Shown in pieces: positions 1 to 11,203 of a stretch of DNA of 64,000 nt (position 1 is the first letter of the stretch; every line of letters starts with the position of its first letter). Position numbers and translations under genes: made by a program. Origin of the DNA: Forficula auricularia (taxonomy: Eukaryota > Arthropoda > Insecta > Dermaptera > Forficulidae); contig JALMQS010000162.1 in NCBI GenBank assembly GCA_024734495.1, positions 744,001 through 808,000 of the forward strand, read 5' to 3'. Under the pieces are notes generated by a model that was given only the letters and a program-made list of their open reading frames with translations, was not told the origin of the DNA and did no database searches.

Positions 1-97
1 AAAAAAATGGGACCAATCGGAAGCTAGACTGGACCCAATGCAAAAAATTTTTTCAAAATCGGTTGACAATTGGCGGAGATATGAGGTAACATAGGCA

Positions 98-136
<39 letters not shown>

Positions 137-178
137 CAAATGAATAGAGAACCTCCTCCTTTTTTGAAGTCGGTTAAA
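1..178 (-). repeat. Partial copy of the CGACTTCAAAAA / GGAGGAGG repeat family
   Basis: Read on the minus strand, this matches the first part of the longer copy at 55181-55910: the ACCGACTTCAAAAA head, the GGAGGAGGTTCTCTATTC motif, then a homopolymer run (about 38 A on the plus strand) and a stretch ending in TCGGTTGACAATTGG. It is cut by the window edge. The motif resembles a repeat I know from many insect genomes; that resemblance is recalled, not tested. No coding content. Confidence 0.7.
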
Positions 179-290
179 AATAAAAAAAAACGAAATAAAG
201 GAAGGGGTGTAAATTTGTAGTGACGCGCGAACTTCAAATAAATGAAAATTTGAAAGTTGTGTGGTGAACATACCAGTTGATTTTACTTAG
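179..290 (-). repeat. Fragment of repeat family B (GTGTAAATTAGTAGTG type)
   Basis: The reverse complement matches 3205-3300 and 34185-34280: an AACTGGT(G)T head, an ACTTTCACATTTTCATTTA block, and a TTTACACCCCTTCC block. The family occurs four times in the window and is described at 3205-3745. It lies in the STUB1 intron upstream of exon 482-644. Confidence 0.6.
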
Positions 291-481
291 TGTTATTAAA
301 TGAGATTTCATATTAATTACAAATAGACAATTCATGCACTGCTTTAGGTAAATTTTTCTATATATTTGCTTTAATTTAATATATCTCGACATAATTTATA
401 AATTATCTATTAAACTAAGGGAATACGGCGTTTGCAGCCATTAATGATGATTCGATATTAATATTTATACATTTTTTTCAG

Positions 482-644
482 TTAGAGGCAGCGTTGCATG
501 ATCCTTCACTTTCTGATGAAGAAAGAGACACAAAATTACGAGAAGCTGTTCGAACGGCAGAACGAACTAGAACTGAATTAAATGCCCTCTTTGCGAAGGC
601 AGATGAACAGCGTCGAACTCGATCAGTTCCTGATTATCTCTGTG
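482..644 (+). CDS. STUB1: STUB1/CHIP, penultimate exon (coiled-coil to U-box boundary)
   Basis: The acceptor is TTTTTTCAG at 473-481 and the donor is GTAATA at 645. The exon reads in frame from its first base and ends in phase 1, joining exactly to the exon at 5083. It encodes 54 residues, starting LEAALHDPSLSDEERD and ending in the PDYLC motif directly before the U-box, as in animal CHIP. CHIP is the cytosolic co-chaperone E3 ubiquitin ligase that binds Hsc70/Hsp90 tails through TPR repeats and ubiquitinates chaperone-bound clients. The charged helical stretch corresponds to the dimerising helical region. The TPR exons lie left of the window. Confidence rests on the exact splice phase and the downstream U-box. 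Any apparent reading frame past 644 is intron read-through. Confidence 0.95.
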
Positions 645-1059
645 GTAATATTTTATTGCTTTTTAAAATTTTTTGTTTTTTTCATCATTTATTATTTCGT
701 TGAGTGCTAAATGTTAGTTTTATTAATTAAGAAAATCCTTACAAGTCAAAGTGGTTTTAAATAATTCCTACTTCTACTCTTGATTTGTCTCTTTTTTTGT
801 TCAGTAGTCTGATCGAGGAAAATGATTAAAATGGGGAGCGGATAGAATCACCTCTCTTCCTTTAGAGCTAAGGCGTTTTAAGGATGCCAGATATAAGTCC
901 AGGCCTGTTTGAAACTATTAGAGATTAATTTCTTAATTTCTATTATTCTAGTCATGAACTTTTGCCTTTTACATTTAGATCAAAACGATACTCATTTTTA
1001 TAGAAAGGGAATATTCAAATGAACTTAACTAAAATTCAGACAAAAATTTAAATAAGCTG

Positions 1060-1775
1060 ACGTGTTCGTTTGTTATCCACTTGACTTTATCCTTACAGCT
1101 AGCCCTCACTTATATTTAATATTTAATAAATTATTATAATCATGTAGGGGGGGGGGGTTAGTTTTGCATTTTGAACTTCTGGGAGCCCACTGATTATGTA
1201 TACAAAATTTGGTTGAGTTTGGTACAAGAGCCTAGATTTACTGTTCCCAATTTAGTGGTTAGTTTTTGCATTTTTAGACTTCTACAGGGTCTACTGATTA
1301 TGTATACAAAATTTGGTTGAGTTTGGTAAATGGCCGGAATTTTCATTTTTGACCCCCCCCACATTTTGGGCGGTTAGTTTGCATTTTTTGACTTCTGGGA
1401 TCCAACTGATTATGTATACAACATTTTATTGAGTTTGCTCAAATGACCTAGATTTTTAATTTTTAACCCCTTCCCACCTGCCATTTTTGGGTCGATATGC
1501 ACCAAAATCTAATCAGCTCTTAATCTCAATGGACTACTTGGGAAATTACTAACTAACAGACATTTTGACAAAACAATTATTATCTCGAAAAATATAATTT
1601 TTCGATGTTCACTTATTAGAGCTTTTTTGTAGAGCGAAATGGCATGGTTCCGCTCAATTTTTTTTAATCAAAATAGCTTCAGCCGTTTTTGAGATATTTC
1701 GAAAAAAAGATGAAAAAAAAACACTTTTTTCATGGGCTATTACAATACTTGACCATACCCTGTATGGTCAAGTAA
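1060..1775 (+). repeat. Repeat family A, near full-length copy
   Basis: Family A is about 700 bp. It starts near a CCACTTGACTTTACCATACA block, contains two or three tandem-like modules (GTTAGTTTTTGCATTTTTAG...CTGATTATGTATACAAAATTTGG) and ends with CAATACTTGACCATACCCTGTATGGTCAAGTAAAAA. Its ends carry short inverted ACTTTACCATACA / TGTATGGTAAAGT motifs. Other copies are at 4206-4985 (minus), 21190-21603 (minus), 23175-23240 (fragment), 32560-33256 and 58275-58460 (middle only). No open frame of useful length, so this is probably a non-autonomous DNA element of unknown superfamily. Confidence 0.65.
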
Positions 1776-2213
1776 AAAGGAATTATTTGTTACAAGTCTT
1801 GAAAATGTTTTTACTTTATCCTCCATTTTTATTTTCAATTTATAGCAGTTTAGTTTTTGATTTTGAAGGATTTTCTATTAAGGCACATGGAGTATATTGA
1901 TAATTTAATTTAATTTTCCATTTTCTCCAAAATCCATAGTTCGAAATCTGTGATACGCATATCACAAGAGATCTGCGAGGTCCTTGTAAGTGATCACCGG
2001 TCAATTAAAGTCCAAGTAGTCAAGTAATTAAAAAGTACATTCATCGGAAAAAATCGAAACACCTGAATTTTTAGGGTTCCTTTCCAAAGAGAAAATTTTA
2101 TTAGTGTTGCTACCTTGTCTGTTTGTCTGAGAGCCTGAGCAAAGTCACTCGTAAACTAAATAACAAGGGTTCAATGAAGAGAGGTGCAGGTTTATAGTAT
2201 TTCTTTTATTTAA

Positions 2214-2266
2214 AATCTCCACTAACGTTTCGGATATTGGTTATAGCCATCTTCAGAGCTAATACA
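2214..2266 (-). ncRNA. Hammerhead ribozyme, left arm of 2163-2568
   Basis: On the minus strand: CTGAAGA (2256-2250), a stem II closed by GG/CC and UAU/AUA pairs around AACCA, then GAAAC (2231-2227) followed by GTT, which fits the NUH cleavage rule with a two-pair AC/GU stem III. Stem I starts with AGU pairing GCU. The core positions are intact. Confidence 0.55.
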
Positions 2267-2463
2267 AAATTGAACATATGAGATTAGATTAGTCTCATCT
2301 AAGTAACTACATCAATGCAATTAATAAATTACAGTCTTTTCTACTCACCAGGAATTTGTCAATATTTATCAAAATTCCCGGTGAGTAGAAAAGACAAATT
2401 TATTAATTGCATTGATGTAGTTACTTAGATGAGACTAATCTAATCTCATATGTTCAATTTTGT

Positions 2464-2512
2464 ATTGGCTCTGAAGATAACTATAACCAATAGCCGAAAC
2501 CTTAGTGGGGAT
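2464..2512 (+). ncRNA. Decayed hammerhead, right arm of 2163-2568
   Basis: CTGAAGA at 2471-2477 and GAAAC at 2496-2500 are present, but the base after GAAAC is C, giving CTT instead of GTT. This breaks the stem III pair seen in the left arm, so activity is doubtful. Confidence 0.4.
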
Positions 2513-3204
2513 TTTTAAATAAAAGAAATAATAAAAAGCTGCAGGTCTCTTCATTGAACCCTTGTTAAATAAATCCACAGCTATAAGCATCCCTAGAATG
2601 TAAACTAAATAAGATGCAAACTTTAAAAATACATGTAATATGTATGTATTTTCCTAGAAATAAAAAATCGTTTTAAAATTTTGATTGAATTATTTGAATG
2701 TTTTGGGGAGGTTCGAATTTTTGAGGGCTCATCAATATAAAATATTTTTTTATCGTAGTATTTACATATTAGCACAGTATTTAAAAAGAAGTTACGGAAC
2801 CGTAAAAGTTTTTATGTATCTCAAATCTAAAATATTCATTTTGAACATAATTAATGCATTTATCTACATATAATTGTAATGACTATTTTATATTTTTATA
2901 TAGAATTGATCTCCTAGGATACTAGCTTGATTTGATTAAGATCAATCCAAGAATTTCATAAGTAGTGAAACGAATTCAAAAGCTCAAAAATCTCACTGAA
3001 AATGTTAATAAAAATAATTCCATATTTTTTTTATTTTTTTACCTAACATGTTTTTCAAACATAAATCATTATCTAATTTATAATTCATATACTTACACAT
3101 TTTATCTCAACTTTTAATGCGAGAAATAATTTAAAATTAATAAAAATTTTTTTTTTTTTTAAATTAATCTAGTCTCCAAAACTCAATTTTTATATAATCA
3201 TAAA

Positions 3205-3745
3205 CTGTTACGGAATCAACTGGTGTACACAACTTTCACATTTTCATTTATTTGAAGTCATCGCGACACTACTAATTTACACCCCCTTCATTTATTTCGT
3301 TTTTTTTTATTTTCTCAAATACTGCTCTAATGATTTTTTAAAAAATTAGTGCATTTATCAAGTGTCATGAGTTAATAGTTGTGTCAAGTTTTTAATCCGA
3401 TTGAATTAAAGGAAGGGGTTGTAAATTAGGAGTGTCGTAAAATAAATATTTTAATCGTTCATATCTCGTCTTCGGTGAGCCCCGCGCCACTCCTACTTTA
3501 CACCCCCTTCCTTTATTTCAATCGGATTAAAAATTTGAGACAACTAAAAACTCATGACACTTGAGAAATACACTAATTTTTAAAAAAATCGTAGGAGCCG
3601 TTTTTGAGAAAATAAAAAAAAAACGAAAAATCTTGCTGTACACCTTCTATATCGAGCTTAAGTTTTGAATTTCGTAGCTCTGAGACTTATGGTTGCGAAA
3701 CTCAGGGGGGGGGGGGATACATACGTACGCACTGACCAATGGATT
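3205..3745 (+). repeat. Repeat family B, inverted pair of copies
   Basis: The block AACTGGTGTACACAACTTTCAC...TTACACCCCCTTC...CTCAAA...ATTAGTGCATTTATCAAGTGTCATGAG...GAAGGGGTTGTAAATTAGGAGTGTC is followed from about 3490 by a reverse-complement copy, so 3285-3430 and 3495-3625 can pair. Downstream comes a TTCGTAGCTCTGAGACTTATGGTTGCGAAACTC segment that recurs inverted at 34460-34495 and 36365-36400. The apparent frame at 3665-3991 translates this repeat and is not a gene. Confidence 0.6.
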
Positions 3746-4205
3746 TTTGGCCCCTTTTTGGCCCCCGAGGACCCCAATTTCCGGTTTGATATCCTAAATC
3801 CCGTTTGCAACTATAAAGGCCATCGATTCCTTCCACCTCGAAGTTACAAAATGAAATTAACTTTTTTCATCTCTGAGATACAAGCTCCCAAAGAGTCAGG
3901 ACCAGGACTGGCCATCGCAATACTTCACATTACTATATTCTATAGAAATGTGAAAGTAAAAAATATTGTAATAATTTGTAATTTTAACTAAAACAGTAAT
4001 AATAATAAATGTGTTCCTACAAAACTAAATTTATTTTTGCTTATTTGCCTCAAGTCATTAGGAGAGTTTTAGTTGATAGGGTAGGAGCGATCCGCCCTCT
4101 ATCCAATTATTGAATGAGTAGTCTGTCACTCCAAGCTACCAACCATGCTCTAGAGCGATAACCTTAAGAATCAATGTTTCTCATTTAGTAAATATTTTTT
4201 CTACA

Positions 4206-4985
4206 TTTTATTGATCTTTTTACTTTACCATACAGGCAGGGTATGGTCAAGTATTGCAATCGTGTATGAAAAAAGTGGCTTTTTTCCTTCTTTTTTTCGA
4301 AATATCTCAAAAACGGCTGAAACAATTTTGATTAAAAAAAATTGAGCCGAACCATGGCATTTCGGTCTACAAAAAAGCCCTAATAAGTGAACATCGAAAA
4401 AATTATATTTTTCGAGATAATAACTGTTTTGTCAAAATGTCTGTTAGTCTTGTTAATCTGTGCGTTATCAAATTTTTGTAGACGAGCTAGGTCAAAAACT
4501 AGTGTGAATATCAAAACCAAATTTCCAAAAATGAACTGGCGTCTTTCATTTCAAAATTCGAATATATATATTTCAAATTTGCCTGGTTAATGAAAATCGA
4601 TTGGAGCCATCAGTTTAAATTATATTTCAAATTTGCCTCGTTAATTAATATATATTTAATGTTTCTTAATTTAAAATCTATTGGTGTTTTTTCATTTTCA
4701 TTTGAGTTCAAATGAATACAATATTATCTAGACACAAAGTCTAAATCAAAAATATATAGTTTTAGTAAAAGAAATCAAGATAGTATATATTAATGTGACA
4801 TTGGTCTAGTGGTTAGAGCTGATGCCCATAGTTCAAGAGTTCGTCGGTTCGATTCTAGGAAAGAGGGTAATTTTTTTAGAGAAATTTCTCTAAGCGTTGT
4901 TACAAATTAATCTAGATAAATATATATAGTATAAGTGAGGGGCCAGGTTGTTTGGTAAAGTCAAATGGATGGGCACATCAGAACA
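4206..4985 (-). repeat. Repeat family A copy, reversed, interrupted by a SINE
   Basis: One end is at 4206 (TACTTTACCATACAGG...GTATGGTCAAGTATTGCAATCG). The other is at about 4925-4985 (GTGAGGGGCCAGGTTG...AAAGTC...GGGCACATCAGAACAC), which matches the left end of the 32560 copy. The middle is eroded and contains a tRNA-like SINE at about 4795. Confidence 0.6.
4795..4930 (+). repeat. tRNA-derived SINE head
   Basis: TGGTCTAGTGG resembles a pol III A box and GGTTCGATTCT a B box about 40 bp later, as in tRNA-derived SINEs. The aminoacyl stem does not close, so it is not a tRNA gene. It is followed by an AT-rich body with a short TTAGAGAAATTTCTCTAA palindrome. Confidence 0.65.
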
Positions 4986-5082
4986 CTTCAGTTTATTTCA
5001 TTTGAATTTCTAATGATAATCATGAGCGAATTATTTAATTGTTTTCTTCTTAACTTTTACTTTCTCTCTTTTCTCTATTCAG

Positions 5083-5297
5083 GTAAAATCAGTTTTGAAC
5101 TACTCCGCGATCCAGTTATTACTCCCAGTGGAATTACTTATGAACGAAGAGATATCGAAGAACATCTCCAGCGTGTTGGTCACTTTGATCCAATGACTCG
5201 AGTCCACCTTACCCAAGATATGCTTGTTCCAAATTATGCCATGAAAGAAGTGGTTGATATGTTTGTTCAGGAAAATCCATGGGCCCTTGATTACTAA
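5083..5297 (+). CDS. STUB1: STUB1/CHIP, terminal exon with the U-box domain
   Basis: The acceptor is TTCTCTATTCAG ending at 5082. Joined to TGTG at 641-644, the codon becomes GGT and the protein reads [18 protein letters not shown], followed by [18 protein letters not shown] and an ENPWALDY C-terminus, a near-perfect animal CHIP U-box. The U-box is a RING-like fold without zinc that recruits E2 enzymes such as UbcH5; the conserved Ile, Pro and Arg-Asp-Ile-Glu-Glu positions are present. Together the two exons give 125 residues of the roughly 300 expected. TAA is at 5295-5297. A frame that starts at 4965 only extends upstream through intron. Short AATAAA motifs follow. Confidence 0.97.
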
Positions 5298-5317
5298 AAT
5301 CAAATAATTATTTATAA

Positions 5318-5323
5318 AATAAA
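5318..5323 (+). terminator. STUB1: Probable STUB1 polyadenylation signal
   Basis: AATAAA lies 21 bp after the stop codon. Further AATAAA hexamers follow at about 5570 and 5640, so the 3' end may be longer. The sequence does not say which one is used. Confidence 0.45.
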
Positions 5324-5958
5324 AATATCTTTAATTAAGAGACTTCTCATAAAGCTCAACAAGACAACAAACATACATCCTCAGTTCCTTGTCTTCAAAT
5401 ACTTTTTTGCTTAAAGTTACCTTACATAGAAATAAATATTTGTTAATGAATCTCATTAAATCACATAATTATATTGTTTATCGTATAAACAAAGGTATAT
5501 ATTGTATAAAGAATTTTAGAATTTAAATTTTTCATTAATCAATTTAATAAAAATTTAATTCTATGCTGAAAATAAAGTTATCTTAAAAACTATAATTATG
5601 ATATATTGTACAAAATGTAAAGATGCTTGTTATGTATAATAATAAATGCGATAATATTGTAGATAAAAAATTTTCTCTTTCATTCTTAATTGATATTGAT
5701 AATATCAGATAATTTAAGGCTGTATTTTATATATGAAAATGTTGAAATTTCTAGTTATCATTTTAAATTCATCTTAACATAATTTTCAAATTAAACAAAT
5801 ATATTGAAAAATATTACTTTTTGAATATTTTTAGGAAATGATTTAATTAAGAATACAAAATTTTATTAATATAAAAATAGTAAATTAAATTATTACATAA
5901 TATTCAATCATTACATATTATTGATAGAACAAATTAATTTTAAGAGTTATAATACAGT

Positions 5959-7128
5959 CAGGGCCTTTCAGAGAAAATTCGAGACCTGATTCAACTAATA
6001 TTTTTGAGGCTCTTCAAATTTTGAAATAAAATCCAGATAAGAAAATAAAGACAATTTTATTTAATATTTTTATTAAATTATAAGATTTATTTATTTCACA
6101 GAACCTTAGCGCACTTCAACATTAAACATTCTGTTATTAGGCAATTCTACGGTAACTGTGGCGGTGCGATCTGACGATGGATTCTTATATAGTAGTACTC
6201 ACCAAAATAAGACGAAAATGAAGAATGCCATTTTTCGAGATTTCGCTTAATTTTCGAGATATCCATTTTATAAAATACTGTTTTTTGTATTTATTTTATT
6301 TTATTTTTCATTTGTTTTTTATAGAAACCACGGAAACCATAGTATCACGAGTTCCGTGTGGCGCCGCTACTGACGACGGATTCTTTTAGAAAATGAATAT
6401 TGATTAAAAAATAATTAGTAAATGCCCAAAAAAATTGGAATATGTAAAAGTCGTTGCCGGTTCGGTTAAGATATATTCAGTTCGGCTCGGATTGGCTCGT
6501 ATATCTTCATTTAGGCTATTAGGTTGGCTAACGCCAAAACCAGCCCGAAATGAAGATATACGAGCCTAACTAAATGTATCTTAACCGAACCTTTCAAAGT
6601 TTGTTCGGGAACCCATTTTTTTATCTATTATAAATGAACCGAGATGATGAATAGAACCGAACCTATGAAAAGTTCTAAAAGTGAAAATTGTCAACGCCCT
6701 GGGGCTTGAGACAATTTGAGACATCACGGTTCATAAACTAAATTTCGGTTCAAATTTGTAATTTAAAATTTTATTTTTACTTTCCTACTTATTTTGTCTA
6801 GTTCTAAAAGAATCCGTCGTCAGATAGCGGCGCCACTCGGAACCCGTGATACTACGGTTTCCGTGGATTTTATAAAAAACAATTGAAAAATAAAAGAAAA
6901 TAAATAGAAAAAATAATATTTTTTAAACTGGATATCTCGTAAACTAAGCGAAATCTAAAAAAAATGGTATTCTTCATTTTCGTCTTATTTTGGTGAGTAC
7001 TATAAGAATCCATCTTCAGATCGCGGCGCCACAGTTACAGTAGAATCCCCAGTTATTATGTAAGGGGCCCCTAAAATTGTGATACTGCCCCGCTGCCTCG
7101 GGGGCCCCCCCCCCCCTGATAGGCCCTG
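5959..7128. mobile_element. Non-autonomous hAT element with 8-bp target duplication
   Basis: The ends are CAGGGCCTTTCAG and its near-perfect complement CTGATAGGCCCTG. Both are flanked by AATACAGT (5951-5958 and 7129-7136), the 8-bp duplication typical of hAT. The interior is a very long inverted repeat (about 6130-6395 against 6785-7058), with a second smaller inverted repeat in the middle (ATGAAGATATACGAGCC and partner, about 6465-6590). A poly-C run lies near 7110. No transposase frame, so it must be mobilised in trans. Confidence 0.85.
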
Positions 7129-7136
7129 AATACAGT

Positions 7137-9330
7137 TAACTTGTTATGAATATTATTGTAAATGAAATTATTATTCTTAATAGTGACAAAAAACTAGTGA
7201 TATCTTTGATAATGAAATTTTTATTAATAAATTATACAAATTTATATTTGTCCCCAATTGTACTTTCATAGAAAGGAATCATTGTTTAAAAACCAATTCT
7301 TTTCGAAATTATCACCCATATTCAAGTTATTTTATTTTTAGTACATATTAAATGTACGTATCGCGATTCTAAAATTATCTAAAAAGAGATAAAAGCTTTG
7401 GTGAATTAAAAATTGAAAATAGTTCTTGTGTAAAATATTAGCAACTTCTAAAAAAAATTAAATGAAGGCATTTTTGTGTTTCTAAATTTATTTTCTTAAA
7501 AGTTAATATGGGCTAGTCAATTAGTTTTCATCTTTAAAGGAGTAGGTAAAATCCATATATTTTTTGATATTTTTCCTTTTTGATTAATTTTTCATGATTT
7601 TGATTAAGTGAACAATTTTGTATTCTTTACAATTATACAATAGGTTTCGAGCCTTAAATAATAAACTTAATTTATTAAATGCATTTGTGTACAGAAATTT
7701 ATAGTTTTGATATGTCAAGAATAACTTATCTTTTAAATACATTTGAAATTTACGCATATTTTTGTCATACTCACACATACTCTGTACTCTCCTTTTTTAT
7801 TTATATAATAAATTATTAATTTATATATATCTTATATACAATTATATTTTGAATTGGTGTAATTATATGTCATGATTTTATCTGTAAAAGCTATTATTAT
7901 AGGCCTTGAAGCTATAATCCACTTAACCCGCAGGGATAATAGTTTAATTTACTAGCATTAATTAATTTTTCTGGATAATATCACATTCGATTTAACTCTA
8001 CTGAAGAAAATTATTAATATTTTTTTTTACTATTTTATTAAGCAGTTTGGTGGCTGACGGAAGAGCAATCGCGTGAGCTACCTTAACTTCAGATATTTTT
8101 ATTAGACATAAATTTCTACATCCTTAAAATAAATGCTTTTATCATATTTTGATTTATTTAAATATTCGTTTGGCTAATTTTTAATTTAAATTTTAAATTT
8201 AAATTTTAAATTAATGGAAAAATTATTTAAAATATTAATTATATAGTAGAACCCCAAAGTTTATGGTATCAAATATATTTTTATATAGTAACAGACTAAA
8301 AGGGTTAGCGAATTTATTTGTATTTCTGTGGCCCCTTGCCTTCCAATTCATAATTATTAAAAGGTTCCTGTCCAAATGATAGATAATATTTAACTTAAAC
8401 AAAATCTAAATACTTTCAAAAATCGGAAATTATTGGCAAGATTATATCTAAAGGCCGGTTTAGATGGAGCTTTTTCTCTTACTTGTTCATTACTTATTCG
8501 ACTAACTGTAAATTTGGAGGCATAGATGGGGTCACTCCGGACTGTCTTTCTAGCATGATTGCTTGATTCAAAAGATAGACCATGTTCTAAAAAAAAGTTA
8601 AGGTACTAAATATTTAAAGGGCTGATAAATATTTCCGAAGAACGTATCATCCTCAAATGAGGCGTTTTAGGTTGGGTTATTAATTTTATTTAAATAGAAT
8701 ATTATTAGTCATGGAGGTATCTATAAAAAAAGGAAAATAATGGAAACATTTATTTCACCGCTGGCCTATAGAATCATTTAAATCAAACGGTGTTATTTTT
8801 TTGCAAGAGAAATAGAAATTAACTACAATGGAGCATTTATTTTAAGGATATATGTCTTAAAAATATATTTTTATATTAAATGAATATACCATCAACTCAT
8901 CAAGTTTTGTTTTGCTAAACATTTGATTCAATTTAAGGGCCGTTCCTAGGGTATTTGCCACCTCAAATGACTTAAAGCATTCTCTTCATTAATCGTACTT
9001 TTGGGGGGAATAAAAAGCAAAAAATAAAATAAATAAAGCCTCCACTTAAACCCCGAGTTCATAAAAATAACTTACAGCCTTTCTTCCCTTATTTTATTAT
9101 ATTGAACTTAATTCTTCCTTATTTTATTATATTGAACTTAATTCTCAGTTTCACAAATTTATTTCCAGCTGTTTACTTGTAACCTTGTAACATACAAACA
9201 GACAAATTAATCTGAACCCAATATTGGTCATTACTAGCCATTTCTGATATAAAAACTAAGTTTCAGGTCAAATTCAAAATGTGTGGACAGAAAGATAATT
9301 ACTTATATGAATAGAATATAGTTAAAGATA
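7137..9330. other. AT-rich intergenic stretch
   Basis: I see no gene. A 37-bp tandem duplication (CTTATTTTATTATATTGAAC unit) lies at about 9087-9146. The apparent frame at 7584-7778 has no recognisable content. Confidence 0.6.
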
Positions 9331-9612
9331 AAAGTAAATAAATATTGTATGAAACATTCATTTACTATGAGTTAAGATTTCTAGGTCACTTGTTTCACAT
9401 TAAAATTAAAAAAATAAAAGAGGTAAATTTTTTCAATATATAAGATGGGTTTTATTGTAAATATATATATTGAAAAAAATTTCTTATTTTTTAAATTTTT
9501 AATGTGAATAAGTGACCTAGAAATCTTAACTCATAGTAAATGAACACTTCATACAATATTTATTTTTTCTCTTTATTAAAGATGTTTCACCTTGCACCAA
9601 CACCACAATCTC
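9330..9612. mobile_element. Fold-back element without a visible ribozyme
   Basis: The arms (about 9330-9440 and 9470-9575) carry TTTACTATGAGTTAAGATTTC and its complement. The right side ends with ATGTTTCACCTTGCACCAACACC, a terminus shared with the elements ending near 12040 and 18195. That links it to the ribozyme-bearing group although no CTGANGA/GAAAC pair is visible here. Confidence 0.55.
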
Positions 9613-11035
9613 TATTAATTAGAATATAGTTGTTGTTTCAAGTCTAACATTCTTAGCTCTAATTCTTACACTTGAGCCCCTTTTTTCTCTCGGAAAGAAA
9701 ATAAATCTTGAGACATCCACTAAAGAGCGGTAGTAGCTTGCGCTTTAAAATAATTTATCTTTTCGAAAAGCAGTAGCGGCCAAAGAGGAATTTCGATAAA
9801 ATGGAACATTAGAGCCCTGTTTTTTATGTTATTGCTTCCCCGATTAGGCACAGCCCTGATAATTTTAGGAAATAAATAAATTAATAGAGAAGGAAAGAGG
9901 GATCCGATGAACTTGGATGAGGATGGTATATTAAATATGAATTACCATGACTGTAAAAATATATAATGATATTTGATTTTTGATGATTATTATTGTAGTG
10001 TTGGTCTTCTGATGCGTTGAACTGTCTTCTCGAGTTCTCGGCTTATTACTGCGAGGCTTTACTCCTCTCTGAAGAGATTCAAAGGGCAAACGTTTGTTTC
10101 TATAAAGATCAATGCTGGAAGTCACCAAGTCACTAATGAATATTCTACACTGAAATTACACTTGCAGTTGCCATATTTATGTTTTACAAGGCTTGATTTT
10201 GCGAATTTTCCATTTAAAGATAAATGTCTTTTTTAACTAAGAAATTAAAAAATAAATATATTTAAAGGAGTTAAAAGAGAATCTTTAGCGCTAGATTTAT
10301 TAAAGAAAACATTTACGAGATTGCAAATGATTGATTTTTATTTGTAATGAATCTTTTGTAATTTTTTATTTTAGTAAAGCCTGTCGACCAAATAAAATAA
10401 TATATCTAGTTGAATTTAAGCTTGAGTGGTTGAATTAATTGAAAGTTGAAGAGTTTCGACCGAAACCAACCAACTAGATTAATTATTTTTAAAAGATATT
10501 CCTATACACAGTACCATAAATAACTTCTCATTCATCCTGTATAAGAAATAATTTTCGGGCATTTTAATTTTTTTTAAGGAGAATTATTTTATAATTAATC
10601 ACGTTTGATATTACAATGATACAGAAATTTTAAAATACTTATTTATTTTGCAATTATTTCAATTCATGAACTCTTCCCCAGATCATCCGCCTATTTACGG
10701 CACTGTGAACCCATACTCTTTCGACTCATAATTAATAACGTTATATTAAGGGCTGGCTATTGAAGTCATTTAGATATGACTGAAAACAATACTTGCAAGA
10801 ATGTAAAATGACAATATCCCTATCAAGATTCAAAAGCTTGGGTACGGGGTCAGGTTAAGAAAAATTCGAGATTATTTATTGAAAGAAAAGGAAAAAGGCA
10901 ACATGTTTTATTTACATTGATAATCTTTTTAATTATTTTTTTTTAATTCCTAATTAGAAAGATAATAGGTTTTTTAATTGCTTTTGATTCCATGTAAAAA
11001 TTTACGTTATCTCGTTACCATCAAATATTCACAAA
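9613..11035. other. AT-rich intergenic stretch
   Basis: No gene found. A partial inverted repeat around AATCTAGTTGGTTGG / CTAGTTGAATTTAAG occupies about 10390-10495. The short frame at 9931-10128 shows no known domain. Confidence 0.55.
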
Positions 11036-11151
11036 AATAAATAAATAAAAATAAAGGAATTATTATTTAACGGGTTATAGTGGTGTTTCACAAAGAGGAA
11101 ATAAAATTAAAAAAATTCAAAAAATCTTTTAAATTATTTTGGAGATTCCTT

Positions 11152-11203
11152 ATTTATCTCTATACATATTTCGGGCTATGAACCCTTCATCAGGAGGTTA
11201 AAC
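11152..11203 (-). ncRNA. Hammerhead ribozyme, left arm of the 1-kb fold-back
   Basis: Minus strand: CTGATGA (11193-11187), stem II AGGG...CCC closed over UUCAUAG, GAAA (11172-11169), then U-AUGU-AUA, in which an AU/AU stem III with a tetraloop precedes an AUA cleavage triplet. Stem I starts GAG against CUC. Confidence 0.6.

Larger units (their letters stand above)
2163..2568. mobile_element. Fold-back element with hammerhead cores in both arms
   Basis: The left arm (2163-2370) and right arm (2372-2568) are imperfect reverse complements meeting at a short hinge. The outer ends read CAAGGGTTCAATGAAGAG and its complement. Each arm contains a CTGAAGA...GAAAC core pointing outward. It carries no coding capacity. 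Similar TAAATAA sequence flanks both sides and could be a target duplication. I assign it to the Penelope-like/retrozyme type group because of the ribozyme. Confidence 0.7.
645..5082 (+). other. STUB1: STUB1 intron loaded with repeats
   Basis: This 4.4-kb GT...AG intron separates the last two STUB1 exons. It holds, in order, a family A repeat (about 1060-1775), the ribozyme fold-back at 2163-2568, family B at 3205-3745, and a reversed family A copy with a tRNA-like SINE inside it (4206-4985). The last of these ends about 100 bp from the final exon. 645-1060 and 2570-3200 are AT-rich and hold nothing I recognise, apart from a stretch near 930-960 that resembles the inverted repeat at 42600-42830. 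Confidence 0.8.

Noticed and set aside
3665..3991. 108-codon open frame beginning MNFVALRLMVAKLRGG
   Set aside because: The same peptide motif appears in the opposite orientation at about 34500 within repeat family B; it translates a repeat and has no conserved domain.
4795..4870. tRNA gene
   Set aside because: A- and B-box-like words are present, but the acceptor and anticodon stems do not fold; a SINE head is the better reading.
9330..9612. Hammerhead in the 9.4-kb fold-back
   Set aside because: It shares an end with ribozyme-bearing elements, but no CTGANGA with a downstream GAAAC could be found on either strand.
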